Positions 24,280-32,673 of a stretch of 49,063 nucleotides of DNA are shown here, piece after piece. Made by a program: the position numbers and the translations under genes. Under the pieces are notes generated by a model. The model saw only the letters and a list, made by a program, of their open reading frames with translations. It did no database searches and had not been told where the DNA came from. The stretch's first letter is position 1, and each line of letters starts with the position of its first letter. Source of the DNA: an uncultured Hyphomicrobium sp. (GTDB lineage: Bacteria > Pseudomonadota > Alphaproteobacteria > Rhizobiales > Hyphomicrobiaceae); NCBI RefSeq assembly GCF_902826555.1, contig NZ_CADEFI010000021.1:1-49063 (forward strand). The letters run 5' to 3'.

Positions 24280-25524
24280 TCAGGCCGGCGGCGGGCCGAA
24301 GACGACCACCGCGTTCAAGCCGCCGAAGGCGAACGAGTTCGACATGGCGTACTCGACCTTCTTGTTGCGACCGACGTTGGGCACGTAGTCGAGGTCGCAC
24401 TCGGGATCGACCTCGTCGAGGCCGATGGTCGGAGGGACCCAGCTTTCCTGCATCGCCCTGATGGTGGCCACGGCCTCGATGCCGCCGCCCGCGCCCAGCG
24501 GATGGCCGGTCATGGATTTGGTGGACGAGATGGCGAGCTTCGAGGCGGCGTTCTTGAACACCTCCTTGATGGCCTTGGTCTCGTTGATGTCGTTGTCCTT
24601 GGTCGCCGTGCCGTGGGCGTTGACGTAGTCGATGGCCGAGGGGTCGATCTTGGCGTCGTCGATCGCCATGCGCATGGCGTAGGACGGGCCTTCCACGGTG
24701 GGCTTCACCATGTCCTGGCTGTCGGAGGCCATGCCGTAGCCGGCGAGCTCGGCCAGAATCGTGGCGCCGCGGCGCTTGGCGTGCTCGTATTCTTCGAGCA
24801 CGAGAATGCCGGCACCTTCGCTGAGCACCGTGCCGTTACGCTTCTTGGCGAACGGGAAGCAACCCTGCGGCGACAGAACGTGAAGGGCCTGCCAGGCTTT
24901 CATCGTGCCGTAGTTGATGACTGCCTCCGACGCGCCGGCGATGGCGACATCGACCAGACCGTTCTTGATGTAATCGCGGGCGATGCCGAATGCGTGCGTG
25001 GCCGTCGAGCAGGCCGAGCAGGTGGCAAACGTCGGGCCTTTGATTCCGTACTCGATGCCGACATGCGCGGATGCGGACGAGCCGATGATGCGGAGCAGTG
25101 TCAGCGGATTGGTGGCGCGCTTGTTGTGAATGAAGAGGTCGCGATAGGCGGTCTCGAAGGTGGTGAGGCCGCCGGCGCCCGAGCCGATGATGCACGCCGA
25201 GCGATACGGGTTCTCGAGAGGAAACTGCAGTCCCGATTGCTGGACCGCCTGCTCGGCAGCGGCTGCCGCGAACCAGGAGTAGCGGTCCGCATGCATGATG
25301 ATCTTGTCGCGCTTGTAGTTCTTGAGCTGGACCTTGGGATCGAAGTCCTTGATCTGCGCAGCAATGAGAATTTTGAGATCCTCGAGCGGGAAGCCACCGA
25401 GATCAGAGACGCCCGATTTGCCTGCTTGCAGTCCCGCCCAGAAGTCGGCCACGTTGAGTCCGATCGGCGTCACCACGCCAAGACCCGTGACGACCACACG
25501 ACGTGTGCCGTTGCCGTTTGTCAT
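24280..25524 (-). CDS. Beta-ketoacyl-ACP synthase (FabF/NodE-like)
   Basis: A 414-residue condensing enzyme that extends acyl-ACP with malonyl-ACP. The nucleophile is Cys172 in TCSACSTATHAFG. The two histidines are in NAHGTATKDND and KSMTGHPLGAGGG, so the Cys-His-His triad is complete. It starts VVVTGLGVVTPIG as FabF does. It lies downstream of an ACP gene on the same strand (156-base gap), a pairing typical of specialised lipid pathways such as NodFE, not only of the primary fab cluster. ATG 25524 is chosen over TTG 25533. Confidence 0.9.
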   Translation of the reverse strand: MTNGNGTRRVVVTGLGVVTPIGLNVADFWAGLQAGKSGVSDLGGFPLEDLKILIAAQIKDFDPKVQLKNYKRDKIIMHADRYSWFAAAAAEQAVQQSGLQFPLENPYRSACIIGSGAGGLTTFETAYRDLFIHNKRATNPLTLLRIIGSSASAHVGIEYGIKGPTFATCSACSTATHAFGIARDYIKNGLVDVAIAGASEAVINYGTMKAWQALHVLSPQGCFPFAKKRNGTVLSEGAGILVLEEYEHAKRRGATILAELAGYGMASDSQDMVKPTVEGPSYAMRMAIDDAKIDPSAIDYVNAHGTATKDNDINETKAIKEVFKNAASKLAISSTKSMTGHPLGAGGGIEAVATIRAMQESWVPPTIGLDEVDPECDLDYVPNVGRNKKVEYAMSNSFAFGGLNAVVVFGPPPA

Positions 25525-25680
25525 TTGTTTCAATCAATCCCAACTGCCGGGGCAAGCATCGGAGATGTCGCCCAGCGATAATGAACCGCGCAGCCATCCG
25601 AGTCGACATGGGTGCCATGACGACAACGGACAGTCAGCTTACGGGTCTCGAAGGCCCGCAGATCACGGGCCCTTTGTGGG

Positions 25681-25947
25681 TTACGCCTTGGCGGCGGCAG
25701 GCCCAGCGGCCATCAAACCCTTAACCTTGTCGACGACGGAGCCAACAGTCTTAAAGTCGCCCACGTCCTCGTTGGCGTTGTACGGAATCTCGATACCGAA
25801 GGTATCCTCGATGTCGAACACAATCATCGCAAGGTCTAGCGACTCGATCTTGAGATCCGTCAAAGCGGTCGAGAGAGAGATGTCATCTCTCGGCTCTTTC
25901 ATATGCTTCTTGAGGATGTCGATGATTTTGGTTGCGACTTCGTCCAT
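25681..25947 (-). CDS. Specialised acyl carrier protein
   Basis: An 88-residue acidic protein with the phosphopantetheine attachment serine at position 36 in KIESLDLAMIVFDIEDTFGI. The usual DSL is ESL here. The surrounding helix II residues are typical of ACPs. It differs from the housekeeping AcpP type (no DSLDTVE) and has an Ala-rich tail, so a dedicated pathway is likely. GGAGAG precedes ATG 25947. Partner enzymes probably include the adjacent ketoacyl synthase. A repeated palindrome at 25999-26023 lies in its upstream region. Confidence 0.85.
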   Translation of the reverse strand: MDEVATKIIDILKKHMKEPRDDISLSTALTDLKIESLDLAMIVFDIEDTFGIEIPYNANEDVGDFKTVGSVVDKVKGLMAAGPAAAKA

Positions 25948-25998
25948 CTCGCTCTCCAAACCCTGCCCACGCGACTTGCAGGGACCCCGCTTCTGTCA

Positions 25999-26023
25999 AC
26001 TTAAGTAATCAGTCACTTAAGTA
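25999..26023. promoter_or_regulatory. Twin ACTTAAGTA repeat, probable operator
   Basis: ACTTAAGTA occurs at 25999-26007 and 26015-26023, seven bases apart. Each copy contains the perfect palindrome ACTTAAGT. A 16-base period puts the two on nearly the same helix face (about 1.5 turns apart). It lies about 52 bases upstream of the ACP start and within the shared region with the acyl-CoA ligase, which suggests a dimeric regulator of the lipid genes. Confidence 0.5.
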
Positions 26024-26370
26024 GTGCAGGGCCGCAATTATCACAAGCTTGGGCGTCACATATCCTTAAACCAGCCTGAAGTCCAGCCGACGGGGGTCTA
26101 GGCCCCTGCGGCTCTCCAGCACAAGCCATGCATGACAGATCCCGAGGCGCCTGGAAGTTCCGCGTGACACAGGCTTTTACCGTGCCGTTTCCAGGGCACA
26201 GACTAGGCGAGGCGCGCAAAAAAGTGTTGAATGAGCCGAGCGATGTGCAGCGTCTCGCCGAAACCAGATAATGCTTGCCCGGAGAATTAACAAAGCCACG
26301 ACAGCCTGCGCGGCACTCAGACGCGGGTTTCGGGCTAACCTCCTAAAAGGGCGGCGCGGGAGGTCCATTG
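26024..26370. other. Intergenic region between divergent ACP and acyl-CoA ligase genes
   Basis: No convincing gene is seen in this stretch. It should hold the promoter of the acyl-CoA ligase. Nothing beyond a possible AT-rich patch near 26218-26230 stands out by eye. Confidence 0.5.
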
Positions 26371-28092
26371 ATGGCAAATACCGGGGTGGCTGAGGGCGTC
26401 GACCGTGCAGCCCATGCCTGGATCAAGAGCTATCCCGAGGGCGTCGACTGGAACATGGCGCTCGAGCCAGCGCCGCTGTTCCACCTCATGGACGCGGCCG
26501 TGGCCCGCAGCGCGACGCTTCCCTGCACGACCTTTCTCGGCCGTACATTGAGCTATGGCGAGATCGGCGCACTGGTCGACCGCGCAGCGACAGGTCTGCA
26601 GCAACTCGGTGTCGTCAAAGGCACGAAGGTCGGCCTTCTTCTTCCCAACACCCCAACATACGTGGTCTATTACTTCGCGATCCTCAAAGCAGGCGGCGTC
26701 GTCGTTAATTTCAACCCGCTTTATTCTCTGGAGGAGCTCGCCTTCCAGGTGAAGGACAGCGAGACCGAGCTCATGATCACGCTCGATCTCAAGCTGCTGT
26801 TCGACAAGGTCGAGACGCTCATTGCCGACAAGGCGCTCAAGGGTGCGGTGGTCGCTTCCTTCGCCGATCTCCTGCCGGCGGCCAAGGCGGTGCTGTTCAA
26901 GCTCTTCAAGTCGAAGGAGCTTGCGAGGCCGCGCTCTTCACCCGTGCGGGAGAAGCTGCGGCTCGAAAGTGAAGTGCTCGCCGACCCTGCCCTGTTCGAG
27001 CCCGTGGCCATCGATCCCGTGTCCGACATCGCCGTGCTGCAATACACGGGCGGAACGACCGGGACGCCCAAGGGCGCGATGCTCACGCACGCCAACATCT
27101 TCTGCAACGTCGAGCAGATCGGCGCGTGGGCCCCCGAGCTCGTCTACGGCGAAGAGAAATCGCTCGCCGCGCTTCCGTTCTTTCATGTGTTCGCGATGAC
27201 GGTGATCCTGAACCTCGGCGTGAAGTTCGCCGCCGAGATGTTTCTGATGCCGCGTTTCGTTCTCAACGATGCGCTCGACCTCCTCCACAAGCACCGCTTA
27301 ACCGTGCTTGCCGGCGTGCCGACGCTGTTCAATGCCATCCTCAATCATCCGCAAGTTAAATCCTTCGATCTCTCGTGCCTGAAGTTCTGCCTGTCCGGCG
27401 GTGCGGCCCTTCCGGCCGAGGTCAAGGAGCGCTTCGACACCGTGACCGGCTGCTCGCTGGTCGAGGGTTACGGGCTCTCGGAAGCCTCTCCCGTCGTCAC
27501 CTGCAATCCGCTCGACACGCCGGCGCGGCGAGGCTCGATCGGGTTGCCCATTCCCGGCACCATAGTGTCGCTTCGCGACCTCACCGACCCGACGCGAGAG
27601 GTGCCGAAAGGCGAGCGTGGCGAGATCTGCATCGCCGGCCCGCAGGTCATGAAGGGCTACTGGAACAAACCGGCCGAGACGGCGGCGCAGTTCGCGGGCG
27701 CCTATCTGCGCACCGGCGACGTCGGTGTGATGGACGACGACGGCTATTTCTTCATCGTCGACCGCATCAAGGACCTCATCATCTGCTCGGGCTACAACGT
27801 CTACCCGCGGCGCATCGAGGAGGCGCTTTACGAGCACCCGGCGGTGGAAGAGGCCATCGTCATCGGCGTTGCGGACAAGTACCGGGGCGAGGCGCCGAAG
27901 GCGTTCGTCAAGCTCAAGGCCGGCGCGACCGTGACACGCGGCGACCTCATGAAGCATCTCGAGGTGAAGATCTCCAAGCTCGAGCTGCCGTCCGAGATCG
28001 AGTTTCGCGACAGCCTGCCCAAGACCATGATCGGCAAGCTCTCGAAGAAGGAGCTCAAGGCCGAGGAGTCGCAAAAGACGCGCGGCAGTTGA
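26371..28092 (+). CDS. fadD: Long-chain acyl-CoA ligase (FadD-like)
   Basis: A 573-residue ANL-superfamily enzyme that activates fatty acids with ATP and CoA. The P-loop-like motif YTGGTTGTPKGAM, the motif VEGYGLSEASP and the hinge region LRTGDVGVMDDDGYFFIVDR are intact. So is the C-terminal catalytic lysine in PKTMIGKLSKKEL. GGGAGG precedes ATG 26371. It sits opposite the ACP-KAS genes and upstream, in convergent orientation, of the beta-oxidation operon, consistent with feeding acyl-CoA to it. Chain length specificity is not readable. Confidence 0.92.
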   Translation: MANTGVAEGVDRAAHAWIKSYPEGVDWNMALEPAPLFHLMDAAVARSATLPCTTFLGRTLSYGEIGALVDRAATGLQQLGVVKGTKVGLLLPNTPTYVVYYFAILKAGGVVVNFNPLYSLEELAFQVKDSETELMITLDLKLLFDKVETLIADKALKGAVVASFADLLPAAKAVLFKLFKSKELARPRSSPVREKLRLESEVLADPALFEPVAIDPVSDIAVLQYTGGTTGTPKGAMLTHANIFCNVEQIGAWAPELVYGEEKSLAALPFFHVFAMTVILNLGVKFAAEMFLMPRFVLNDALDLLHKHRLTVLAGVPTLFNAILNHPQVKSFDLSCLKFCLSGGAALPAEVKERFDTVTGCSLVEGYGLSEASPVVTCNPLDTPARRGSIGLPIPGTIVSLRDLTDPTREVPKGERGEICIAGPQVMKGYWNKPAETAAQFAGAYLRTGDVGVMDDDGYFFIVDRIKDLIICSGYNVYPRRIEEALYEHPAVEEAIVIGVADKYRGEAPKAFVKLKAGATVTRGDLMKHLEVKISKLELPSEIEFRDSLPKTMIGKLSKKELKAEESQKTRGS

Positions 28093-28149
28093 CGGCCGCG
28101 GACGGCGCGCGTGGGAGTTGGAGCTCCTGTCGCGTTGATTTCACACACT

Positions 28150-28178
28150 GTCATGCTCGGCTTTATGCCGAGGATCCA
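28150..28178. repeat. REP-like palindrome between convergent genes
   Basis: CTCGGC (28156-28161) and GCCGAG (28167-28172) surround a TTTAT loop, preceded by TCATG and followed by GATCCA. The form resembles intergenic palindromic elements common in alphaproteobacterial genomes. Without a run of T it is a poor terminator. Confidence 0.45.
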
Positions 28179-28245
28179 ACTCTCCAACGCACCCGACATG
28201 TGAGCGTGCGCGAGATGACGGGGGGTGGTGCGGCTTTCCTCGCGC

Positions 28246-29124
28246 TCAGATCTTGGCGCCGGGGACCATAGAGCCCGTGCCGCGCGGCTGAGCCGGGCCG
28301 CCTTCCATGCCCGGTGGTGGACCGCCGGGCGGCGGACCCGGAGGACCACCTGCGCCCGGGCCACCCGGAGGCGGGCCCGGCGGGCGGCCTGAGCCCGCGG
28401 GCTCGGGGGCAGCCGCGCGATCGACACCGATGACCAGCGTCGCCACGTAGGCATCGGCCTCCTCTCGGACGCTCACGAACGAAATGTGGTCGCCATCGGC
28501 GCCGGCAATCCAGTCGGTGCTGTTCAGCGTGTCGCGCTTGGCGTTGCGGGTGTTGTAAGGGGCGATATTGGTGAAGATGTACTCGGAGAGCGCATCGGGG
28601 AAGTACATCTGCCCCGTGAGCATCGTCTTCTCGTCGAGCAGCACCTTGAAGTGGATGTGCGTGGTGCGGCCACGATACCAGCCGGGATAGATGGTCTTGA
28701 AGACAACCTCGCCGGCGCTGTTGGTCGATTGCGTGCCGCGCAGGAATTTTTCGCCCTTGGTCGAGACGCTCCGGTCGTCGCTTTGCCCGTCATAGCCCGA
28801 GTACTGACCGGTGGCATCGCAGTGCCAGACATCGACACGCGCGCCGGAGATCGGCTGGCAGGTTGCGCCCTCGATGACCTGGAGCGCGAGCTTGAGCGGC
28901 ACGCCGGGGCGGCTCTCGGCGATATCCTCGCGCACCAGCGTGGGGTCGAAATAAAACGGTCCCTCGACCATGCGCGGCGTGATGCGGCAGACGTTGGCGG
29001 CAGCGGAGACGACGGGAGATGCGGGGCTTGCAGCGGTTGCGGCCTTGTCACCGGCCAGCAAGGCTGCCGATCCCGCGAGCCCGGCCAAAGCGCCTCTGCG
29101 TGATATTCCCGTGTCGTTCGTCAT
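28246..29124 (-). CDS. Exported (Tat) intradiol ring-cleavage dioxygenase with a Pro/Gly-rich tail
   Basis: A 292-residue protein with a twin-arginine signal (SRRGALAGLAGSAALLAG), then an intradiol dioxygenase core: RMVEGPFYFDP, ARVDVWHCDATGQYSGYD, and YPGWYRGRTTHIHFKV. The expected iron ligands, two Tyr and two His, are present in the last two motifs. The C-terminal 50 residues are collagen-like repeats of Pro and Gly (GPPPGGPGAGGPPGPPP). Known relatives open catechol-type rings; export suggests action on extracellular aromatics, which is inference. It follows the thiolase by 133 bases and may have its own promoter. Confidence 0.85.
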   Translation of the reverse strand: MTNDTGISRRGALAGLAGSAALLAGDKAATAASPASPVVSAAANVCRITPRMVEGPFYFDPTLVREDIAESRPGVPLKLALQVIEGATCQPISGARVDVWHCDATGQYSGYDGQSDDRSVSTKGEKFLRGTQSTNSAGEVVFKTIYPGWYRGRTTHIHFKVLLDEKTMLTGQMYFPDALSEYIFTNIAPYNTRNAKRDTLNSTDWIAGADGDHISFVSVREEADAYVATLVIGVDRAAAPEPAGSGRPPGPPPGGPGAGGPPGPPPGGPPPGMEGGPAQPRGTGSMVPGAKI

Positions 29125-29257
29125 TCCGGCGCCCCTTCGCTGCAACCCTGATCCACGTCAGACGCACGTCCGGCGGGATGAGCGCTATGAACGAAGCATC
29201 GACCGGCAATCCGGCGCGGGAAAGGCGCGCCTGGGTGACGCACCCTCGCCCGAGGGA

Positions 29258-30562
29258 CTATGCGGCGGCGCGGGCCTCCGCGCGGGTGGCGCTTTCGAGA
29301 ATGGCAGCGACGCCCATGCCGCCCGCGGTGCAGATCGAGATCAGGCCGCGCCCACCGTTCTCGGCGAGCAACTTCGAGAGGTTGGCCAACACGCGCGCGC
29401 CGGTGGCGGCGAAGGGATGGCCGAAGGCGAGGGACGAGCCTCTGACGTTGAGCTTGGCGCGGTCGATCGAGCCCAGCGGATGACCCTTGCCGAGATGATC
29501 CCGGCAGTACTCGGGATCCTCCCACGCCTTGAGGGTCGCAAGCACCTGAGCGGCGAAGGCCTCGTGGATCTCGTAGAAGTCGAAGTCCTGCAGATGGAGA
29601 TGCGCGCGGTCGAGGATCTTCGACACGGCGATGGTCGGCGCCATCAAGAGCCCCTCGCCGTCGACGAAGTTGTTGGCGGAGGTTTGCGTGTAGGAGAGAA
29701 ACGACTGGAGGGCGAGGCCGCGCTTCGCAGCCCACTCCTCGCTCGCGAGCAGCACGCAGGCGGCGCCGTCAGTCATGGGCGTCGAGTTGGCGGCGGTCAG
29801 CGTTCCCTTGTCGGACTTGTCGAAGGCCGTCTTCAGGGTCGCGAGCTTGTCGAGGCTGATGTCCTCGCGCAGGTTATTGTCGCGAAACACGCCAGCCGTC
29901 GGCACGATGAGGTCATCCATGTAGCCGGAGCGGTAGGCCTCGGCGCCCTTGCGGTGGCTCTCGAAGGCAAAGCGGTCCTGCGCCTCGCGCGTGATCTTCC
30001 ATTCGCGCGCCATCAGCTCGCAGTGCTGACCCATGGTGAGGCCGGTGCGGGGCTCGGCGACGTTGGGCGGCTGCGGCACCAGCTCGCCGGGGCTGAAGCC
30101 CTGGAAGACGCGCAGCTTGTCCATCGCTGTCTTCTGCTGCTGGAGCTGGATCAGGCGGGAGGCGAATTTCTTCGTGAAGACGATCGGAGCGTCGGAGGTG
30201 GTGTCGGAGCCGGCGGCGATGCCGCACTCGATTTCACCCGTCGCGATCTTGGCGCCGATGCTGGCGGCCGCTTGCAGGCTGGTGCCGCAGGCCTGCTGCA
30301 GCGTGATACCCGGCGTCGAAGGCGCGAGCCTGGTTCCGAGCACCGCTTCGCGCGCCAGATTGAAATCCTTGGAGTGCGTGACCACCGCACCCCCGACCAC
30401 CTCGTCGATGTGTGCGCCCTTGAGGCGGTACTTGTCGACGAGGCCGTTCAGCGCCGCGGTCATCAAGTCGAGGTTGGAGAGGTCCGCGTAGAACGTATTC
30501 GAGCGGCAGAAGGGCGTGCGGACGCCGCCCACGATGCCGACCCGGCGCAATGTCTCTGCCAT
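29258..30562 (-). CDS. fadI: Acetyl-CoA C-acyltransferase (thiolase, FadI-like)
   Basis: A 434-residue thiolase that cleaves 3-ketoacyl-CoA in the last step of beta-oxidation. The nucleophile is Cys92 in LQQACGTSLQAAA, with the histidine in YEIHEAFAAQVL and the second cysteine in SICTAGGMGVAAIL. Length and the HEAFA (not NEAFA) motif suit the FadI type. It lies 47 bases after the FadJ-like gene and completes the fadE-fadJ-thiolase operon. Confidence 0.92.
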   Translation of the reverse strand: MAETLRRVGIVGGVRTPFCRSNTFYADLSNLDLMTAALNGLVDKYRLKGAHIDEVVGGAVVTHSKDFNLAREAVLGTRLAPSTPGITLQQACGTSLQAAASIGAKIATGEIECGIAAGSDTTSDAPIVFTKKFASRLIQLQQQKTAMDKLRVFQGFSPGELVPQPPNVAEPRTGLTMGQHCELMAREWKITREAQDRFAFESHRKGAEAYRSGYMDDLIVPTAGVFRDNNLREDISLDKLATLKTAFDKSDKGTLTAANSTPMTDGAACVLLASEEWAAKRGLALQSFLSYTQTSANNFVDGEGLLMAPTIAVSKILDRAHLHLQDFDFYEIHEAFAAQVLATLKAWEDPEYCRDHLGKGHPLGSIDRAKLNVRGSSLAFGHPFAATGARVLANLSKLLAENGGRGLISICTAGGMGVAAILESATRAEARAAA

Positions 30563-30609
30563 CCGTCATCTCCCTCTGCTCCCACGCACGGCGGAGAGCG
30601 CGATTCCAA

Positions 30610-32655
30610 CTACTCTGCGGCAGCGAGCGCGGCATTCTGCTTCTGCTCGCTCGCCTTGAAGTGCAACGGTCCGCCGCGGAACGGCGCGAAGCCGGTGCCG
30701 AAGATGACGCCAGCATCGACCAGGTCGGCGCTCTCGACGATGTGCTCGTCGCGGACGCGCTCGGATTCCTGGATCAGCGGCTCGACCAGCTCGCGCCCCA
30801 GGCGCTCCAGCTCGGTCGCCGGGTAGGCCTTGTCGCCCTTGTCGGGCTTGCCGTCCTTCCAGACGTAGAAGCCCTCGCCCGTCTTCTTGCCGAGCTTCTT
30901 CGACTCGACGAGGCGCTGCAGCAGCGAGCCATCCGGCGTGAGGCCGAACGTGCGGCCGACGTGCGCGCAGACGTCGAGGCCAACGGTGTCGGCCAGCTCG
31001 ATGGGTCCCATCGGCATGCCGAACGTGCGTGCCGCCTCGTCGATCTTCTCCTTCTCCTCACCCTTCTCGAGGCGTGCCATGGCGCTCATCATGTAGGGAA
31101 CGAGGATGCGGTTGACGAGGAAGCCGGGCACGCTCTTGGTGATGATCGGGAATTTGCCGATGGCGGTGACGAAGGTCGCGCCTTTCTTCACATCCTCCTC
31201 GCGGCTGCCGGCGCCGCGGACAACCTCGACCAGCGGCATCAGCGCCACCGGATTGAAGAAGTGCAGTCCGATCAGGCGGCCGGGATCCTTGAGCGGCGCG
31301 GCGATGGCCTCGATCTCGAGCGACGACGTGTTGGTCGCCAGGATGGCACCGGGCTTGATCTTGCCTTCGAGGTCGGCGAACAGCTTCTGCTTGATATCGA
31401 GGCGCTCGACGATGGCCTCGATGATGACGTCGGCATGGCCTGCGCCGACGCCCTGAGGATCGGCGATGAGGCGCGCTCTGGCTGCCGCCTTCTGGGCCTT
31501 GGTCTTGAACTTGCGCGAGAAGAGCTTCGACTGGGCCTTGATGCCTTTGTCGATCACCTCAGGCGAGAGATCCTGCAGCGTCACCTCCATGCCGGACGCG
31601 ACACACCAGCCGGCGATGTCGGCGCCCATCGTTCCGGCGCCGATGACATGGACACGCACCGGCTTCCAGCCCGTATCCTTCGGTGCCTGGCTCTTCAGAA
31701 GCTCGGAGAGCTTGAAGACGCGGCGCAGATTGCGCGATTGCTCGGAGATCAGGAGCGGCGCGAAATAGCGCGTCTCGGCGGCCTTCAACGCTTCCAGATC
31801 ACCGCCGTGCAGCTCGAAGAGATCGATCAGGCGGAACGGTGCGGGATAGTGCGCCTCGCGCGCCTTTTTCTTCGTCTCGTCGCGCATCTTCTTGGCGAGC
31901 AGAGCACGCGCCGGCCAGCGCGTCAGAAGGGATTTGGTCAGCCCGGCGGGCTTCGCCTTGCGTTTTCTCAGCACGGCCTTGCGGGCCGCCCAGCGGAGCG
32001 CGCTGCGGCTCGCGACCAATTCATCGATGAGGCCCATGGCGCGGGCGCGCGAGGCGGAAATCATGCTTCCGGTCAGCATCGCCTGCATGGCGGCGATGGG
32101 GCCCGCCTGGCGAATGGAGCGCGCGGTGCCGTGCCAGCCGGGGAAGATGCCGAGCTTCACCTCAGGGAAGCCGACGCGTGTGCCCTCGTCGCGGGTCGCG
32201 ATGCGGTAATGGCAAGCGAGCACCAGCTCGAGGCCGCCGCCGACGCACACGCCGTGGATGCCGGCAACGACGGGAATGGCGAGGCGCTCGATGCGGTCGA
32301 ACAGCGCCAGCACGTGGCGCAGGCGATCGATCACCTGGGCTTCGGTCTCGAAGCCGTCGAACTCGTTGATGTCGGCGCCGACGATGAAGCCCTTGTCCTT
32401 GCCCGACAGGATTACGAGGCCCGACATGGTGCGGCGGCGTGCGCCCTCCTCGGCCCAATCGACGATCTTGCCCAGCTCCTCGAGGGGACGTGTGCCGAGG
32501 GCGTTGGCGCTTTGGCCTTCACGATCGAAGATCGCCCAGCCGATGCCTTCCTGATCGACGGAGAAATGCCAGTCGCGGAATGCCAGCGCGCTCGGCTGCG
32601 GCGCCAAGGGCTCGGCGCTTGCCGGGGTGTCGCCGGACTCGGTGCTATCGGACAT
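30610..32655 (-). CDS. fadJ: Bifunctional enoyl-CoA hydratase / 3-hydroxyacyl-CoA dehydrogenase (FadJ-like)
   Basis: A 681-residue two-domain protein. The hydratase domain (about 25-260) has the oxyanion motif GGGLELVLACHYRI with Glu143 and the second glutamate, Glu165, in FPEVKLGIFPG. The dehydrogenase domain starts near 335 with the NAD-binding VHVIGAGTMGADIAGW and includes FFNPVALMPLVEVV and PGFLVNRIL. Together they convert enoyl-CoA to 3-ketoacyl-CoA. It follows the acyl-CoA dehydrogenase by 18 bases. Confidence 0.95.
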   Translation of the reverse strand: MSDSTESGDTPASAEPLAPQPSALAFRDWHFSVDQEGIGWAIFDREGQSANALGTRPLEELGKIVDWAEEGARRRTMSGLVILSGKDKGFIVGADINEFDGFETEAQVIDRLRHVLALFDRIERLAIPVVAGIHGVCVGGGLELVLACHYRIATRDEGTRVGFPEVKLGIFPGWHGTARSIRQAGPIAAMQAMLTGSMISASRARAMGLIDELVASRSALRWAARKAVLRKRKAKPAGLTKSLLTRWPARALLAKKMRDETKKKAREAHYPAPFRLIDLFELHGGDLEALKAAETRYFAPLLISEQSRNLRRVFKLSELLKSQAPKDTGWKPVRVHVIGAGTMGADIAGWCVASGMEVTLQDLSPEVIDKGIKAQSKLFSRKFKTKAQKAAARARLIADPQGVGAGHADVIIEAIVERLDIKQKLFADLEGKIKPGAILATNTSSLEIEAIAAPLKDPGRLIGLHFFNPVALMPLVEVVRGAGSREEDVKKGATFVTAIGKFPIITKSVPGFLVNRILVPYMMSAMARLEKGEEKEKIDEAARTFGMPMGPIELADTVGLDVCAHVGRTFGLTPDGSLLQRLVESKKLGKKTGEGFYVWKDGKPDKGDKAYPATELERLGRELVEPLIQESERVRDEHIVESADLVDAGVIFGTGFAPFRGGPLHFKASEQKQNAALAAAE

Positions 32656-32673
32656 GGGGCGTCGCCTCTTTTC

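Noticed and set aside
28970-30826. Plus-strand frame of about 600 codons opposite the dioxygenase and thiolase
   Set aside because: It runs antisense to two genes with clear catalytic motifs and has no recognisable domain.
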